DNA of 64,000 nt from Cladorhizidae sp. MBARI D1340-BT2 (taxonomy: Eukaryota > Porifera > Demospongiae > Poecilosclerida > Cladorhizidae), in the NCBI GenBank assembly GCA_028752905.1, contig JAQNBH010000011.1:21862841-21926840 (forward strand), given 5' to 3'. Position 1 is the stretch's first letter, and each line of letters opens with the position of its first letter. Positions 13,800-29,099 of the stretch are shown here, in pieces. Under the pieces are notes generated by a model. That model did no database searches and had not been told where the DNA came from. It worked only from the letters and a program-made list of their open reading frames with translations. The translations under genes and the position numbers were made by a program.

Positions 13800-16700
13800 A
13801 CTAGGTATACCCAGGCGTTTGATGCAAGCAAGGTATACACAGGCAATTGATGCAACCTAGGTATACCCACGTAGATGATGCAATTAGGCATACCCAAGCA
13901 CTGAATGCAACCTAGGTATTCCCAGACAGCTGATGCAACATAGGTATACCCAGGCAGTTGATGCAACCTAGGTATACCCAGGCAGCTGATGTAACCTAAG
14001 TATACACAGGCAAAGGATGCAACCTAGGTATAGCCAGGCAATTGATAGAACCTAGGTATACCCAGGCAGTTGATGCAACCTAGATATACCCAGACAGCTG
14101 ATGCAACATAGGTATACCCAGGCAGTTCATGCAACCTAGGTATACCCAGAGAGCTGATGTAACCTAAGAATACACAGGCCATGGATGCAACCGAGGTATA
14201 GCCAGGCATCTGATGCATACTAGGTATACTCAGGCAATTGATGTAACCTAGGTATACCCAGGCAGCTGATGCAAACTAAATATACCCAGGAAGCTGATAC
14301 AACCTAGGTATACTCAGACAGTTGATGCAACCTAGGTATACCCAGGCAGCTGATACAATCAAGGTATACCCAGGCAATTAATGGAACCTAGGTATACCCA
14401 GGCAGCTGATACAACCTAGGTATACCCAGGCAGTTAATGCAAACTAGGTATACCAAGGCAGCTGATACAATCTAGGTATACCCAGGCAATTGATGCAATC
14501 TAGGTATACCCAGGCGGCTGATGCAACCTAGATATAGTCAGGCAGTTGATGTAACCTATGTATACCCAGACAGTTGATGCAACCAAGGTATACCCAGGCT
14601 GTTGATGCAACCTAGGTATACCCAGGCAGGTGATGCAACCTAGGTATACCCAGACAGCTGATCCATACTAGGTATACTCAGGCAATTGATGCAACCTAGC
14701 TATACCCTGGCAGCTGACGCAACCTAAGTGTACCCAGGAAGCTGATACAACCTAGGTATATTCAGACAGTTGATGCAACCTAGGTATACCCAAGTAGTTG
14801 ATGCAATCTAGGTATATCTAGGCAGTTGATGCAACATAGGTATACCCAGGCAGTTGATGCAACCTAGGTATACCCACCCAGGCAGCTGATGTAACCTAAG
14901 AATACACAGGCAATGGATGCAACCGAGGTATAGCCAGGCATCTGATACATACTAGGTATACTCAAGCAATTGATGCAACCTAATTATACCCAGGCAGCTG
15001 ATGCAACCTAGGTATACCTAGGAAGCTCATACAACCTAGGTATACTCAGACAGCTGATGCAACCTAGGTATACCCAGGCAGCTGATACAATCAAGGTATA
15101 CCCAGGCAATTGATGGAACCTAGGTATATCCAGGCAGCTGATACAACCTAGGTATACCCAGGCAGTTAATGCAACCTAGGTATACCAAGGTATCTGATAC
15201 AATCTAGGTATACCCATGCAGTTGAATCAACCTAGATATACACAGGCAGTTGAAGCAACCTAGGTATACCCAGGCAGTTGATGCAATCTACGTATACCCA
15301 GGCGTTTGATGCAAGCAAGGTATACACAGGCAATTGATGCAACCTAGGTATACCCACGTAGATGATGCAATTAGGCATACCCAAGCACTGAATGCAACCT
15401 AGGTATTCCCAGACAGCTGATGCAACATAGGTATACCCAGGCAGTTGATGCAACCTAGGTATACCCAGGCAGCTGATGTAACCTAAGTATACACAGGCAA
15501 AGGATGCAACCTAGGTATAGCCAGGCAATTGATAGAACCTAGGTATACCCAGGCAGTTGATGCAACCTAGATATACCCAGACAGCTGATGCAACATAGGT
15601 ATACCCATGGCAGTTCATGCAACCTAGGTATACCCAGAGAGCTGATGTAACCTAAGAATACACAGGCCATGGATGCAACCGAGGTATAGCCAGGCATCTG
15701 ATGCATACTAGGTATACTCAGGCAATTGATGTAACCTAGGTATACCCAGGCAGCTGATGCAAACTAAATATACCCAGGAAGCTGATACAACCTAGGTATA
15801 CTCAGACAGTTGATGCAACCTAGGTATACCCAGGCAGCTGATACAATCAAGGTATACCCAGGCAATTAATGGAACCTAGGTATACCCAGGCAGCTGATAC
15901 AACCTAGGTATACCCAGGCAGTTAATGCAAACTAGGTATACCAAGGCAGCTGATACAATCTAGGTATACCCAGGCAATTGATGCAATCTAGGTATACCCA
16001 GGCGGCTGATGCAACCTAGATATAGTCAGGCAGTTGATGTAACCTATGTATACCCAGACAGTTGATGCAACCAAGGTATACCCAGGCTGTTGATGCAACC
16101 TAGGTATACCCAGGCAGGTGATGCAACCTAGGTATACCCAGACAGCTGATCCATACTAGGTATACTCAGGCAATTGATGCAACCTAGGTATACCCTGGCA
16201 GCTGACGCAACCTAAGTATACCCAGGAAGCTGATACAACCTAGGTATATTCAGACAGTTGATGCAGCCTAGGTATACCCAAGTAGTTGATGCAATCTAGG
16301 TATATCTAGGCAGTTGATGCAACATAGGTATACCCAGGCAGTTGATGCAACCTAGGTATACCCACCCAGGCAGCTGATGTAACCTAAGAATACACAGGCA
16401 ATGGATGCAACCGAGGTATAGCCAGGCATCTGATACATACTAGGTATACCCAAGCAATTGATGCAACCTAATTATACCCAGGCAGCTGATGCAACCTAGG
16501 TATACCTAGGAAGCTCATACAACCTAGGTATACTCAGACAGCTGATGCAACCTAGGTATACCCAGGCAGCTGATACAATCAAGGTATACCCAGGCAATTG
16601 ATGGAACCTAGGTATATCCAGGCAGCTGATACAACCTAGGTATACCCAGGCAGTTAATGCAACCTAGGTATACCAAGGTATCTGATAAAATCTAGGTATA

Positions 16701-17089
16701 CCCATGCAGTTGAATCAACCTAGATATACACAGGCAGTTGAAGCAACCTAGGTATACCCAGGCAGTTGATGCAATCTACGTATACCCAGGCAGCTGATGC
16801 AACCTAGGTATACCAATGCAGTTGATGCAACCTAGGTATACCCAGGTAGCTGATACAATCTAGGTATACCCAGGCAGTTGATGCAACCTAGGTATACCCA
16901 GGTAGCTGATTCAACCTAGGTATACCCAGGCAGTTGATGCAACCTATGTATGCCCAGGCAGCTGATACAATCTAGGTATACCCAGACAGTTGATGCAAAC
17001 TAGGTATACACAGGCAGCTGATACAATCTCGGTATACCCAGGAAATTGATGCAATCTAGGTATACCCAGGCAGCTGATACAACCTAGGT
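13800..17089. repeat. Transition block with a 1487-bp higher-order duplication
   Basis: Marker variants such as GGCGTTTGATGCAAGC lie at about 13814 and 15301, and CCAGGCTGTTGATGC at about 14597 and 16084, all spaced 1487 bp apart. This block introduces the variants that characterise the following domain, for example CAGAGAGCTGATG and CCCACCCAGG. It therefore looks like an intermediate between the two higher-order patterns. Limits are approximate. Confidence 0.7.
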
Positions 17090-20000
17090 ATACCCAGGCA
17101 GATGATACAACCCAGGCAATCCTAGGTATACCCATGCATTTGATGCAACCTAGGTATACCCAGGCAGCTGATACAATCTAGGTATACCCGGCAGTTGAAG
17201 CAACCTAGGTATACCCAGGTAGCTGATTCAACCTAGGTATACCCAGGCAGTTGATGCAACCTATGTATGCCCAGGCAGCTGATAGAATCTAGGTATACCC
17301 AGGCAGTTCATGCAACCTAGGTATACACAGGCAGCTGATACAATCTAGTTATATCCAGGCAATTGATGCAATCCAGGTATACCCAGGCAGCTGATACAAC
17401 CTAGGTATACCCAGGCAGATGATACAACCTAGGTATACCCAGGCAATTGATGCAACCTAGGTATACCCGGGCAGTTGATTCAACCTAGGTATACCAAGGC
17501 AGCTTATGCAACCTAGGTATACCCAGGCAGTTGATGCAACCTAGATATACTCAGGCAGTTGGTGCAACCTAGGTATACCCAGACAGTTGATGCAACCAAG
17601 GTATATGCAGGTAGATGATGCAATTAGGTATACCCAAGCAGTGGCTGCAACCTATGTATACCCAGACAGCTGATGCAACATAGGTATAACCCAGGCAGTT
17701 GATGCAACCTAGGTATACCCAGGCAGCTGATGTAACCTAAGTATACACAGGCAAAGGATGCAACCTAGGTATAGCCAGGCAATTGATAGAACCTAGGTAT
17801 ACCCAGGCAGTTGATGCAACCTAGATATACCCAGACAGCTGATGCAACATAGGTATACCCATGGCAGTTCATGCAACCTAGGTATACCCAGAGAGCTGAT
17901 GTAACCTAAGAATACACAGGCCATGGATGCAACCGAGGTATAGCCAGGCATCTGATGCATACTAGGTATACTCAGGCAATTGATGTAACCTAGGTATACC
18001 CAGGCAGCTGATGCAAACTAAATATACCCAGGAAGCTGATACAACCTAGGTATACTCAGACAGTTGATGCAACCTAGGTATACCCAGGCAGCTGATACAA
18101 TCAAGGTATACCCAGGCAATTAATGGAACCTAGGTATACCCAGGCAGCTGATACAACCTAGGTATACCCAGGCAGTTAATGCAAACTAGGTATACCAAGG
18201 CAGCTGATACAATCTAGGTATACCCAGGCAATTGATGCAATCTAGGTATACCCAGGCGGCTGATGCAACCTAGATATAGTCAGGCAGTTGATGTAACCTA
18301 TGTATACCCAGACAGTTGATGCAACCAAGGTATACCCAGGCTGTTGATGCAACCTAGGTATACCCAGGCAGGTGATGCAACCTAGGTATACCCAGACAGC
18401 TGATCCATACTAGGTATACTCAGGCAATTGATGCAACCTAGGTATACCCTGGCAGCTGACGCAACCTAAGTATACCCAGGAAGCTGATACAACCTAGGTA
18501 TATTCAGACAGTTGATGCAACCTAGGTATACCCAAGTAGTTGATGCAATCTAGGTATATCTAGGCAGTTGATGCAACATAGGTATACCCAGGCAGTTGAT
18601 GCAACCTAGGTATACCCACCCAGGCAGCTGATGTAACCTAAGAATACACAGGCAATGGATGCAACCGAGGTATAGCCAGGCATCTGATACATACTAGGTA
18701 TACTCAAGCAATTGATGCAACCTAATTATACCCAGGCAGCTGATGCAACCTAGGTATACCTAGGAAGCTCATACAACCTAGGTATACTCAGACAGCTGAT
18801 GCAACCTAGGTATACCCAGGCAGCTGATACAATCAAGGTATACCCAGGCAATTGATGGAACCTAGGTATATCCAGGCAGCTGATACAACCTAGGTATACC
18901 CAGGCAGTTAATGCAACCTAGGTATACCAAGGTATCTGATACAATCTAGGTATACCCATGCAGTTGAATCAACCTAGATATACACAGGCAGTTGAAGCAA
19001 CCTAGGTATACCCAGGCAGTTGATGCAATCTACGTATACCCAGGCAGCTGATGCAACCTAGGTATACCAATGCAGTTGATGCAACCTAGGTATACCCAGG
19101 TAGCTGATACAATCTAGGTATACCCAGGCAGTTGATGCAACCTAGGTATACCCAGGTAGCTGATTCAACCTAGGTATACCCAGGCAGTTGATGCAACCTA
19201 TGTATGCCCAGGCAGCTGATACAATCTAGGTATACCCAGACAGTTGATGCAAACTAGGTATACACAGGCAGCTGATACAATCTCGGTATACCCAGGAAAT
19301 TGATGCAATCTAGGTATACCCAGGCAGCTGATACAACCTAGGTATACCCAGGCAGATGATACAACCCAGGCAATCCTAGGTATACCCATGCATTTGATGC
19401 AACCTAGGTATACCCAGGCAGCTGATACAATCTAGGTATACCCAGGCAGTTGAAGCAACCTAGGTATACCCAGGTAGCTGATTCAACCTAGGTATACCCA
19501 GGCAGTTGATGCAACCTATGTATGCCCAGGCAGCTGATAGAATCTAGGTATACCCAGGCAGTTCATGCAACCTAGGTATACACAGGCAGCTGATACAATC
19601 TAGGTATATCCAGGCAATTGATGCAATCTAGGTATACCCAGGCAGCTGATACAACCTAGGTATACCCAGGCAGATGATACTACCTAGGTATACCCAGGCA
19701 ATTGATGCAACCTAGGTATACCCGGGCAGTTGATTCAACCTAGGTATACCAAGGCAGCTTATGCAACCTAGGTATACCCAGGCAGTTGATGCAACCTAGA
19801 TATACTCAGGCAGTTGGTGCAACCTAGGTATACCCAGACAGTTGATGCAACCAAGGTATATGCAGGTAGATGATGCAATTAGGTATACCCAAGCAGTGGC
19901 TGCAACCTAGGTATACCCAGACAGCTGATGCAACATAGGTATAACCCAGGCAGTTGATGCAACCTAGGTATAACCAGGCAGCTGATGTAACCTAAGTATA

Positions 20001-21258
20001 TACAGGCAAAGGATGCAACCTAGGTATAGCCAGGCAATTGATAGAACCTAGGTATACCCAGGCAGTTGATGCAACCTAGATATACCCAGACAGCTGATGC
20101 AACATAGGTATACCCAGGCAGTTCATGCAACCTAGGTATACCCAGAGAGCTGATGTAACCTAAGAATACACAGGCCATGGATGCAACCGAGGTATAGCCA
20201 GGCATCTGATGCATACTAGGTATACTCAGGCAATTGATGTAACCTAGGTATACCCAGGCAGCTGATGCAAACTAAATATACCCAGGAAGCTGATACAACC
20301 TAGGTATACTCAGACAGTTGATGCAACCTAGGTATACCCAGGCAGCTGATACAATCAAGGTATACCCAGGCAATTAATGGAACCTAGGTATACCCAGGCA
20401 GCTGATACAACCTAGGTATACCCAGGCAGTTAATGCAAACTAGGTATACCAAGGCAGCTGATACAATCTAGGTATACCCAGGCAATTGATGCAATCTTGG
20501 TATACCCAGGCGGCTGATGCAACCTAGATATAGTCAGGCAGTTGATGTAACCTATGTATACCCAGACAGTTGATGCAACCAAGGTATACCCAGGCTGTTG
20601 ATGCAACCTAGGTATAGCCAGGCTGTTGATGCAACCTAAATATAGCCAGGCAGTGATACAACCAAGGCTATACACAGTCAGTTGATGCAACCTAGGTATA
20701 GCTAGGCAGTTAATGCAATCTAGGTATACTCAGGCAGTTGATGCAATCTAGGTATAACCAGGCAGTTGATGCATCCTAGGTATACCCAGGCAGTTGATGC
20801 AACTAGGTTTACCTATGCAGCTGATGTAATTTAGGTATACCCAAGCAGTTGATGCAACCTAGGTATACCCAGGCATTTGATGCAATCCAGGCAGTTGATG
20901 CAACCTAGGAATGTATACCCATGCAGTTGATGCAAACTAGGTATAGCCAGGCAGTTGGTGCCACCTAGGTATACCCAGGCAGTTGATGCAAACTATGTAT
21001 AGCCAGGCACTTGATGCAACCTAGGTATACCCATGCAGTTGATGCAACCTATGTATGCCCAGGCAGCTGATACAATCTAGGTATACCCAGGCAGTTGATG
21101 CAACCTAGGTATACACAGGCAGCTGATACAATCTAGGCAATTGATGCAATCTAGGAATACCCAGGCAGCTGATACAACCTAGGTATACCCAGGCATATGA
21201 TACAACCCAGGCAATTGATGCAACCTAGGTATACCCAGGCAATTGATTCAACCTAGGT
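17090..21258. repeat. Higher-order repeat B, copy 1 of a 4169-bp tandem duplication
   Basis: This block is repeated immediately downstream with an offset of exactly 4169 bp. Shared private variants include the shortened unit TATACCCGGCAGTTG, TAGTTATATCCAGG, the GTATATGCAGGTAGATG variant (17601 and 19856 here, 21770 and 24025 in copy 2) and CCTAGGAATGTATACCC. The block itself contains an inner 2255-bp repeat (17601 to 19856). The right edge is where the sequence jumps from an AATTGATTC unit back to the CAGATGATACAACCCAGG unit seen at about 17098. Confidence 0.88.
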
Positions 21259-24200
21259 ATACCCAGGCAGATGATACAACCCAGGCAATCCTAGGTATAC
21301 CCATGCATTTGATGCAACCTAGGTATACCCAGGCAGCTGATACAATCTAGGTATACCCGGCAGTTGAAGCAACCTAGGTATACCCAGGTAGCTGATTCAA
21401 CCTAGGTATACCCAGGCAGTTGATGCAACCTATGTATGCCCAGGCAGCTGATAGAATCTAGGTATACCCAGGCAGTTCATGCAACCTAGGTATACACAGG
21501 CAGCTGATACAATCTAGTTATATCCAGGCAATTGATGCAATCCAGGTATACCCAGGCAGCTGATACAACCTAGGTATACCCAGGCAGATGATACAACCTA
21601 GGTATACCCAGGCAATTGATGCAACCTAGGTATACCCGGGCAGTTGATTCAACCTAGGTATACCAAGGCAGCTTATGCAACCTAGGTATACCCAGGCAGT
21701 TGATGCAACCTAGATATACTCAGGCAGTTGGTGCAACCTAGGTATACCCAGACAGTTGATGCAACCAAGGTATATGCAGGTAGATGATGCAATTAGGTAT
21801 ACCCAAGCAGTGGCTGCAACCTATGTATACCCAGACAGCTGATGCAACATAGGTATAACCCAGGCAGTTGATGCAACCTAGGTATACCCAGGCAGCTGAT
21901 GTAACCTAAGTATACACAGGCAAAGGATGCAACCTAGGTATAGCCAGGCAATTGATAGAACCTAGGTATACCCAGGCAGTTGATGCAACCTAGATATACC
22001 CAGACAGCTGATGCAACATAGGTATACCCATGGCAGTTCATGCAACCTAGGTATACCCAGAGAGCTGATGTAACCTAAGAATACACAGGCCATGGATGCA
22101 ACCGAGGTATAGCCAGGCATCTGATGCATACTAGGTATACTCAGGCAATTGATGTAACCTAGGTATACCCAGGCAGCTGATGCAAACTAAATATACCCAG
22201 GAAGCTGATACAACCTAGGTATACTCAGACAGTTGATGCAACCTAGGTATACCCAGGCAGCTGATACAATCAAGGTATACCCAGGCAATTAATGGAACCT
22301 AGGTATACCCAGGCAGCTGATACAACCTAGGTATACCCAGGCAGTTAATGCAAACTAGGTATACCAAGGCAGCTGATACAATCTAGGTATACCCAGGCAA
22401 TTGATGCAATCTAGGTATACCCAGGCGGCTGATGCAACCTAGATATAGTCAGGCAGTTGATGTAACCTATGTATACCCAGACAGTTGATGCAACCAAGGT
22501 ATACCCAGGCTGTTGATGCAACCTAGGTATACCCAGGCAGGTGATGCAACCTAGGTATACCCAGACAGCTGATCCATACTAGGTATACTCAGGCAATTGA
22601 TGCAACCTAGGTATACCCTGGCAGCTGACGCAACCTAAGTATACCCAGGAAGCTGATACAACCTAGGTATATTCAGACAGTTGATGCAACCTAGGTATAC
22701 CCAAGTAGTTGATGCAATCTAGGTATATCTAGGCAGTTGATGCAACATAGGTATACCCAGGCAGTTGATGCAACCTAGGTATACCCACCCAGGCAGCTGA
22801 TGTAACCTAAGAATACACAGGCAATGGATGCAACCGAGGTATAGCCAGGCATCTGATACATACTAGGTATACTCAAGCAATTGATGCAACCTAATTATAC
22901 CCAGGCAGCTGATGCAACCTAGGTATACCTAGGAAGCTCATACAACCTAGGTATACTCAGACAGCTGATGCAACCTAGGTATACCCAGGCAGCTGATACA
23001 ATCAAGGTATACCCAGGCAATTGATGGAACCTAGGTATATCCAGGCAGCTGATACAACCTAGGTATACCCAGGCAGTTAATGCAACCTAGGTATACCAAG
23101 GTATCTGATACAATCTAGGTATACCCATGCAGTTGAATCAACCTAGATATACACAGGCAGTTGAAGCAACCTAGGTATACCCAGGCAGTTGATGCAATCT
23201 ACGTATACCCAGGCAGCTGATGCAACCTAGGTATACCAATGCAGTTGATGCAACCTAGGTATACCCAGGTAGCTGATACAATCTAGGTATACCCAGGCAG
23301 TTGATGCAACCTAGGTATACCCAGGTAGCTGATTCAACCTAGGTATACCCAGGCAGTTGATGCAACCTATGTATGCCCAGGCAGCTGATACAATCTAGGT
23401 ATACCCAGACAGTTGATGCAAACTAGGTATACACAGGCAGCTGATACAATCTCGGTATACCCAGGAAATTGATGCAATCTAGGTATACCCAGGCAGCTGA
23501 TACAACCTAGGTATACCCAGGCAGATGATACAACCCAGGCAATCCTAGGTATACCCATGCATTTGATGCAACCTAGGTATACCCAGGCAGCTGATACAAT
23601 CTAGGTATACCCAGGCAGTTGAAGCAACCTAGGTATACCCAGGTAGCTGATTCAACCTAGGTATACCCAGGCAGTTGATGCAACCTATGTATGCCCAGGC
23701 AGCTGATAGAATCTAGGTATACCCAGGCAGTTCATGCAACCTAGGTATACACAGGCAGCTGATACAATCTAGGTATATCCAGGCAATTGATGCAATCTAG
23801 GTATACCCAGGCAGCTGATACAACCTAGGTATACCCAGGCAGATGATACTACCTAGGTATACCCAGGCAATTGATGCAACCTAGGTATACCCGGGCAGTT
23901 GATTCAACCTAGGTATACCAAGGCAGCTTATGCAACCTAGGTATACCCAGGCAGTTGATGCAACCTAGATATACTCAGGCAGTTGGTGCAACCTAGGTAT
24001 ACCCAGACAGTTGATGCAAACAAGGTATATGCAGGTAGATGATGCAATTAGGTATACCCAAGCAGTGGCTGCAACCTAGGTATACCCAGACAGCTGATGC
24101 AACATAGGTATAACCCAGGCAGTTGATGCAACCTAGGTATAACCAGGCAGCTGATGTAACCTAAGTATATACAGGCAAAGGATGCAACCTAGGTATAGCC

Positions 24201-25427
24201 AGGCAATTGATAGAACCTAGGTATACCCAGGCAGTTGATGCAACCTAGATATACCCAGACAGCTGATGCAACATAGGTATACCCAGGCAGTTCATGCAAC
24301 CTAGGTATACCCAGAGAGCTGATGTAACCTAAGAATACACAGGCCATGGATGCAACCGAGGTATAGCCAGGCATCTGATGCATACTAGGTATACTCAGGC
24401 AATTGATGTAACCTAGGTATACCCAGGCAGCTGATGCAAACTAAATATACCCAGGAAGCTGATACAACCTAGGTATACTCAGACAGTTGATGCAACCTAG
24501 GTATACCCAGGCAGCTGATACAATCAAGGTATACCCAGGCAATTAATGGAACCTAGGTATACCCAGGCAGCTGATACAACCTAGGTATACCCAGGCAGTT
24601 AATGCAAACTAGGTATACCAAGGCAGCTGATACAATCTAGGTATACCCAGGCAATTGATGCAATCTTGGTATACCCAGGCGGCTGATGCAACCTAGATAT
24701 AGTCAGGCAGTTGATGTAACCTATGTATACCCAGACAGTTGATGCAACCAAGGTATACCCAGGCTGTTGATGCAACCTAGGTATAGCCAGGCTGTTGATG
24801 CAACCTAAATATAGCCAGGCAGTGATACAACCAAGGCTATACACAGTCAGTTGATGCAACCTAGGTATAGCTAGGCAGTTAATGCAATCTAGGTATACTC
24901 AGGCAGTTGATGCAATCTAGGTATAACCAGGCAGTTGATGCATCCTAGGTATACCCAGGCAGTTGATGCAACTAGGTTTACCTATGCAGCTGATGTAATT
25001 TAGGTATACCCAAGCAGTTGATGCAACCTAGGTATACCCAGGCATTTGATGCAATCCAGGCAGTTGATGCAACCTAGGAATGTATACCCATGCAGTTGAT
25101 GCAAACTAGGTATAGCCAGGCAGTTGGTGCCACCTAGGTATACCCAGGCAGTTGATGCAAACTATGTATAGCCAGGCACTTGATGCAACCTAGGTATACC
25201 CATGCAGTTGATGCAACCTATGTATGCCCAGGCAGCTGATACAATCTAGGTATACCCAGGCAGTTGATGCAACCTAGGTATACACAGGCAGCTGATACAA
25301 TCTAGGCAATTGATGCAATCTAGGAATACCCAGGCAGCTGATACAACCTAGGTATACCCAGGCATATGATACAACCCAGGCAATTGATGCAACCTAGGTA
25401 TACCCAGGCAATTGATTCAACCTAGGT
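21259..25427. repeat. Higher-order repeat B, copy 2 of a 4169-bp tandem duplication
   Basis: Second copy of the preceding block, nearly identical by eye; one of the few differences is GATGCAACCAAGG versus GATGCAAACAAGG near 24015. After 25427 the sequence continues with GGTAAACCCAGGCAGC, whereas copy 1 at the same point jumps back to its own start. That is the junction expected from unequal crossing-over. The near-identity implies a recent event or an assembly duplication. Confidence 0.88.
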
Positions 25428-28400
25428 AAACCCAGGCAGCTGATGCAACCTAGGTATATCCATAGGCAGTTGATGCAACCTAGATATACTCAGGCAGTTG
25501 GTGCAATCTAGGTATATCCAGACAGTTGATGCAACCAAGGTATATCCAGGCAGTTGATCCAACCTGGGTATACCCAGTCAGTTGATGCAACCTAGGTATA
25601 CCCAGGCAGCTGATGTAACATAGGCAGTAGATGCAACCTAGGTATAGCCAGGCAGCTGATGTAACCTAACAACACACAGGCAATGGATGCAACCTAGGTT
25701 AGCCAGGCAGCTGATGCATACTAGGTATACTCAGGCAATTGAAGCAACCTAGGTATACACTGGCAGCTGATGCAACCTAAGTATACCCAGGAAGCTGATA
25801 CAACCTAGGTATATTCAGACAGTTGATGCAACCCCAAGCAGTTGATGAAATCTAGGTATATCTAGGCAGTTGATGCATACTAGGTATACTCAGGCAATTG
25901 ATGCAACCTAGGTATACCCTGGCAGCTGATGCAACCTAAGTATACCCAGGCAGCTGATACAATCAAGGTATACCCAGGCAATTGTTGGAATCTAGGTATA
26001 CCAAGTCAGCAGATACAACCTAGGTATACCCAGGCAGTTGTTGCAACCTAGGTATACCCAGGCAGCTGATACAACCTAGGTATACCCAGGCAGTTGATGC
26101 AACCTAGGTTTACCCAGGCAGCTGATACAACCTAGGTATATCAATGCAGCTGATGCAACCTAGGTATACCCAGGCAGTTGATGTAACCTAGAAATACTCA
26201 GGCAGTTGATGCAACCTGGGCAGTTGATGCAACCTAGGTATACCCAGGCAGTTGTTGCAATCTAGGTATAATCAGACAGTTGATGCAACCTAGGTATAGC
26301 CAGGCAGTAGATGCAACCTAGGTTTACCCGGGGAGTTGATGCAACCTAGGTATAGCCAGGCTGTTGATGCAAACTAAATATAGCCAGGCAGTGATACAAC
26401 CAAGGCTATACACAGGCAGTGGATGCAATCTAGGTATAGCCAGGCAGTTAATGCAATCTAGGTATACTCAGGCAGTTGATGCAATCTAGGTATAACCAGG
26501 CAGTTGATGCATCCTAGGTATACCCAGGCAGTTGATACAACTAGGTATACCTATGCAGCTGATGTAATATAAGTATACCCAAGCAGTTGATGCAACATAG
26601 GTATAGCCAGGCATTTGATGCAACCCAGGCAGTTGATGCAACCTAGGTATACCCATGCAGTTGATGCAAACTAGGTATAGCCAGGCAGTTGATGCAACCT
26701 AGGTATACCCAGGAAGTTGATGCAAACTATGTATAGCCAGGCACTTGATGCAACCTAAGTATAGCCAGGCAGTTATGCAATCTTGGTACACCCTGGCAGT
26801 TGATGCAACCTAGGTATACCGAGGCAGTTGAATCAACCTAGGTAAACACAGGCAGTTGAAGCAACCTAGGTATACACAGGCAGCTGATACAATCTAGGCG
26901 ATTGATGCAATCTAGGTATACCCAGGCAGCTGATACAACCTAGGTATACCCAGGCAGATGATACAACCCAGGCAATTGATGCAACCTAGGTATACCCAGG
27001 CAGTTGATTCAAACTAGATATACCCAGGCAGCTGATGCAACGTAGGTATACCCACAGGCAGTTGATGCAACCTAGATATACTCAGGCAGTTGGTGCAAAC
27101 TAGGTATACCCAGACAGTTGATGCAACCAAGGTATACCCAGGCAGTTCATGCAACCTGGATATACCCAGTCAGTTGATGCAACCTAGGTATACCCAGGCA
27201 GCTGATGTAACATAGGTATACCCAGGCAGTAGATGCGACCTAGGTATAGCCAGGCAGCTGATGTAACCTAACAATACACAGGCAATGGATGCAACCTAGG
27301 TATAGCCAGGCATCTGATGTATAATAGGTATACTCAGGCAATTGTTGCAACCTAGGTATACCCTGGCAGCTGATGCAACCTAAGTATACCCAGGAAGCTG
27401 ATACAACCTAGGTATATTAAGACAGTTGATGCAACCTAGGTATACCCAAGCAGTTGATGCAATCTAGGTATATCTAGGCAGTTGATGCAACCTAGGTATA
27501 CCAAGGCAGCTGATACAATCAAGGTATACCCAGGCAATTGTTGGAACCTAGGTATACCAAGTCGCCAGATACAACCTAGGTATACCCAGGCAGCTGATAC
27601 AACCTAGCAGTTGATGCAACCTAGGTATACCCAGGCAGTTGATACAACCTAGGTATATCCAGGCAGCGGATGCAACCTAGGTATACCCAGGTAGTTGATG
27701 TAACCTAGAAATACTCAGGCAGTTGATGCAACCTAGGCAGTTGATGCAACTTAGGTATACCTAGGCAATTGATGCAACCTATGTATATCCAGACAGCTAA
27801 TACAATCCAGGCAATCGATGCAATCTAGGTATATCCAGGCAGCTGATACAACCTAGGTATACCCAGGCATATGATACAACCTACGTATACCCAGGCAATT
27901 GATGCAACCTTGGTATACTCAGGCAGTTGATTCAACCTAGGTATACACAAGTAGCTGATGCAACCCAGGCAGTTGATGCAACCTAGATATACTCAGGCAG
28001 TTGGTGCAACCTAGGTATACCCAGACAGTTGATGCAACCAAGGTATACACAGGCAGTTGATCCAACCTGGGTATACCCAGGCAGTTGTTGCAACCTAGGT
28101 ATACCCACGCAGTTGATGCAACCTAGGTATAGCCAGGCAGTTGATACAAACTAGGTATACCACGCAGTTGATGCAACCTAGATATACTCAGGCAGTTGAT
28201 GCAACCTAGGTATAGCCAGTCAATTGATGCAAACTAGGTATACCCAGGCGTTTGATGCAAGCAAGGTATACACAGGCAATTGATGCAACCTAGGTATACC
28301 CACGTAGATGATGCAATTAGGCATACCCAAGCACTGAATGCAACCTAGGTATTCCCAGATCGCTGATGCAACATAGGTATACCCAGGCAGTTGATGCAAC

Positions 28401-28950
28401 CTAGGTATAGCCAGGCAGCTGATGTAACCTAAGTATACACAGGCAAAGAATGCAACCTAGGTATAGCCAGGCAATTGATAGAACCTAGGTATACCCAGGC
28501 AGTTGATGCAACCTAGATATACCCAGACAGCTGATGCAACATAGGTATACCCAGGCAGTTCATGCAACCTAGGTATACCCAGAGAGCTGATGTAACCTAA
28601 GAATACACAGGCCATGGATGCAACCGAGGTATAGCCAGGCATCTGATGCATACTAGGTATACTCAGGCAATTGATGTAACCTAGGTATACCCAGGCAGCT
28701 GATGCAAACTAAATATACCCAGGAAGCTGATACAACCTAGGTATACTCAGACAGTTGATGCAACCTAGGTATACCCAGGCAGCTGATACAATCAAGGTAT
28801 ACCCAGGCAATTAATGGAACCTAGGTATACCCAGGCAGCTGATACAACCTAGGTATACCCAGGCAGTTAATGCAAACTAGGTATACCAAGGCAGCTGATA
28901 CAATCTAGGTATACCCAGGCAATTGATGCAATCTAGGTATACCCAGGCGG
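25428..28950. repeat. Domain A-type block embedded in the domain B region
   Basis: The GGTTTACCCGGGGAG variant, otherwise limited to the first 12 kb, reappears at 26323. The TAGATGCGACC variant reappears near 27229. The order of variants follows about 10,800-14,500 at an offset of about 14.4-14.7 kb, although not base for base. Further B-type units follow (GTATATGCAGGTAGATG at 30435, 32605 and 33651). Limits are approximate. Confidence 0.7.
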
Positions 28951-29099
28951 CTGATGCAACCTAGATATAGTCAGGCAGTTGATGTAACCTATGTATACCC
29001 AGACAGTTGATGCAACCAAGGTATACCCAGGCTGTTGATGCAACCTAGGTATACCCAGGCAGGTGATGCAACCTAGGTATACCCAGACAGTTGATGCAA

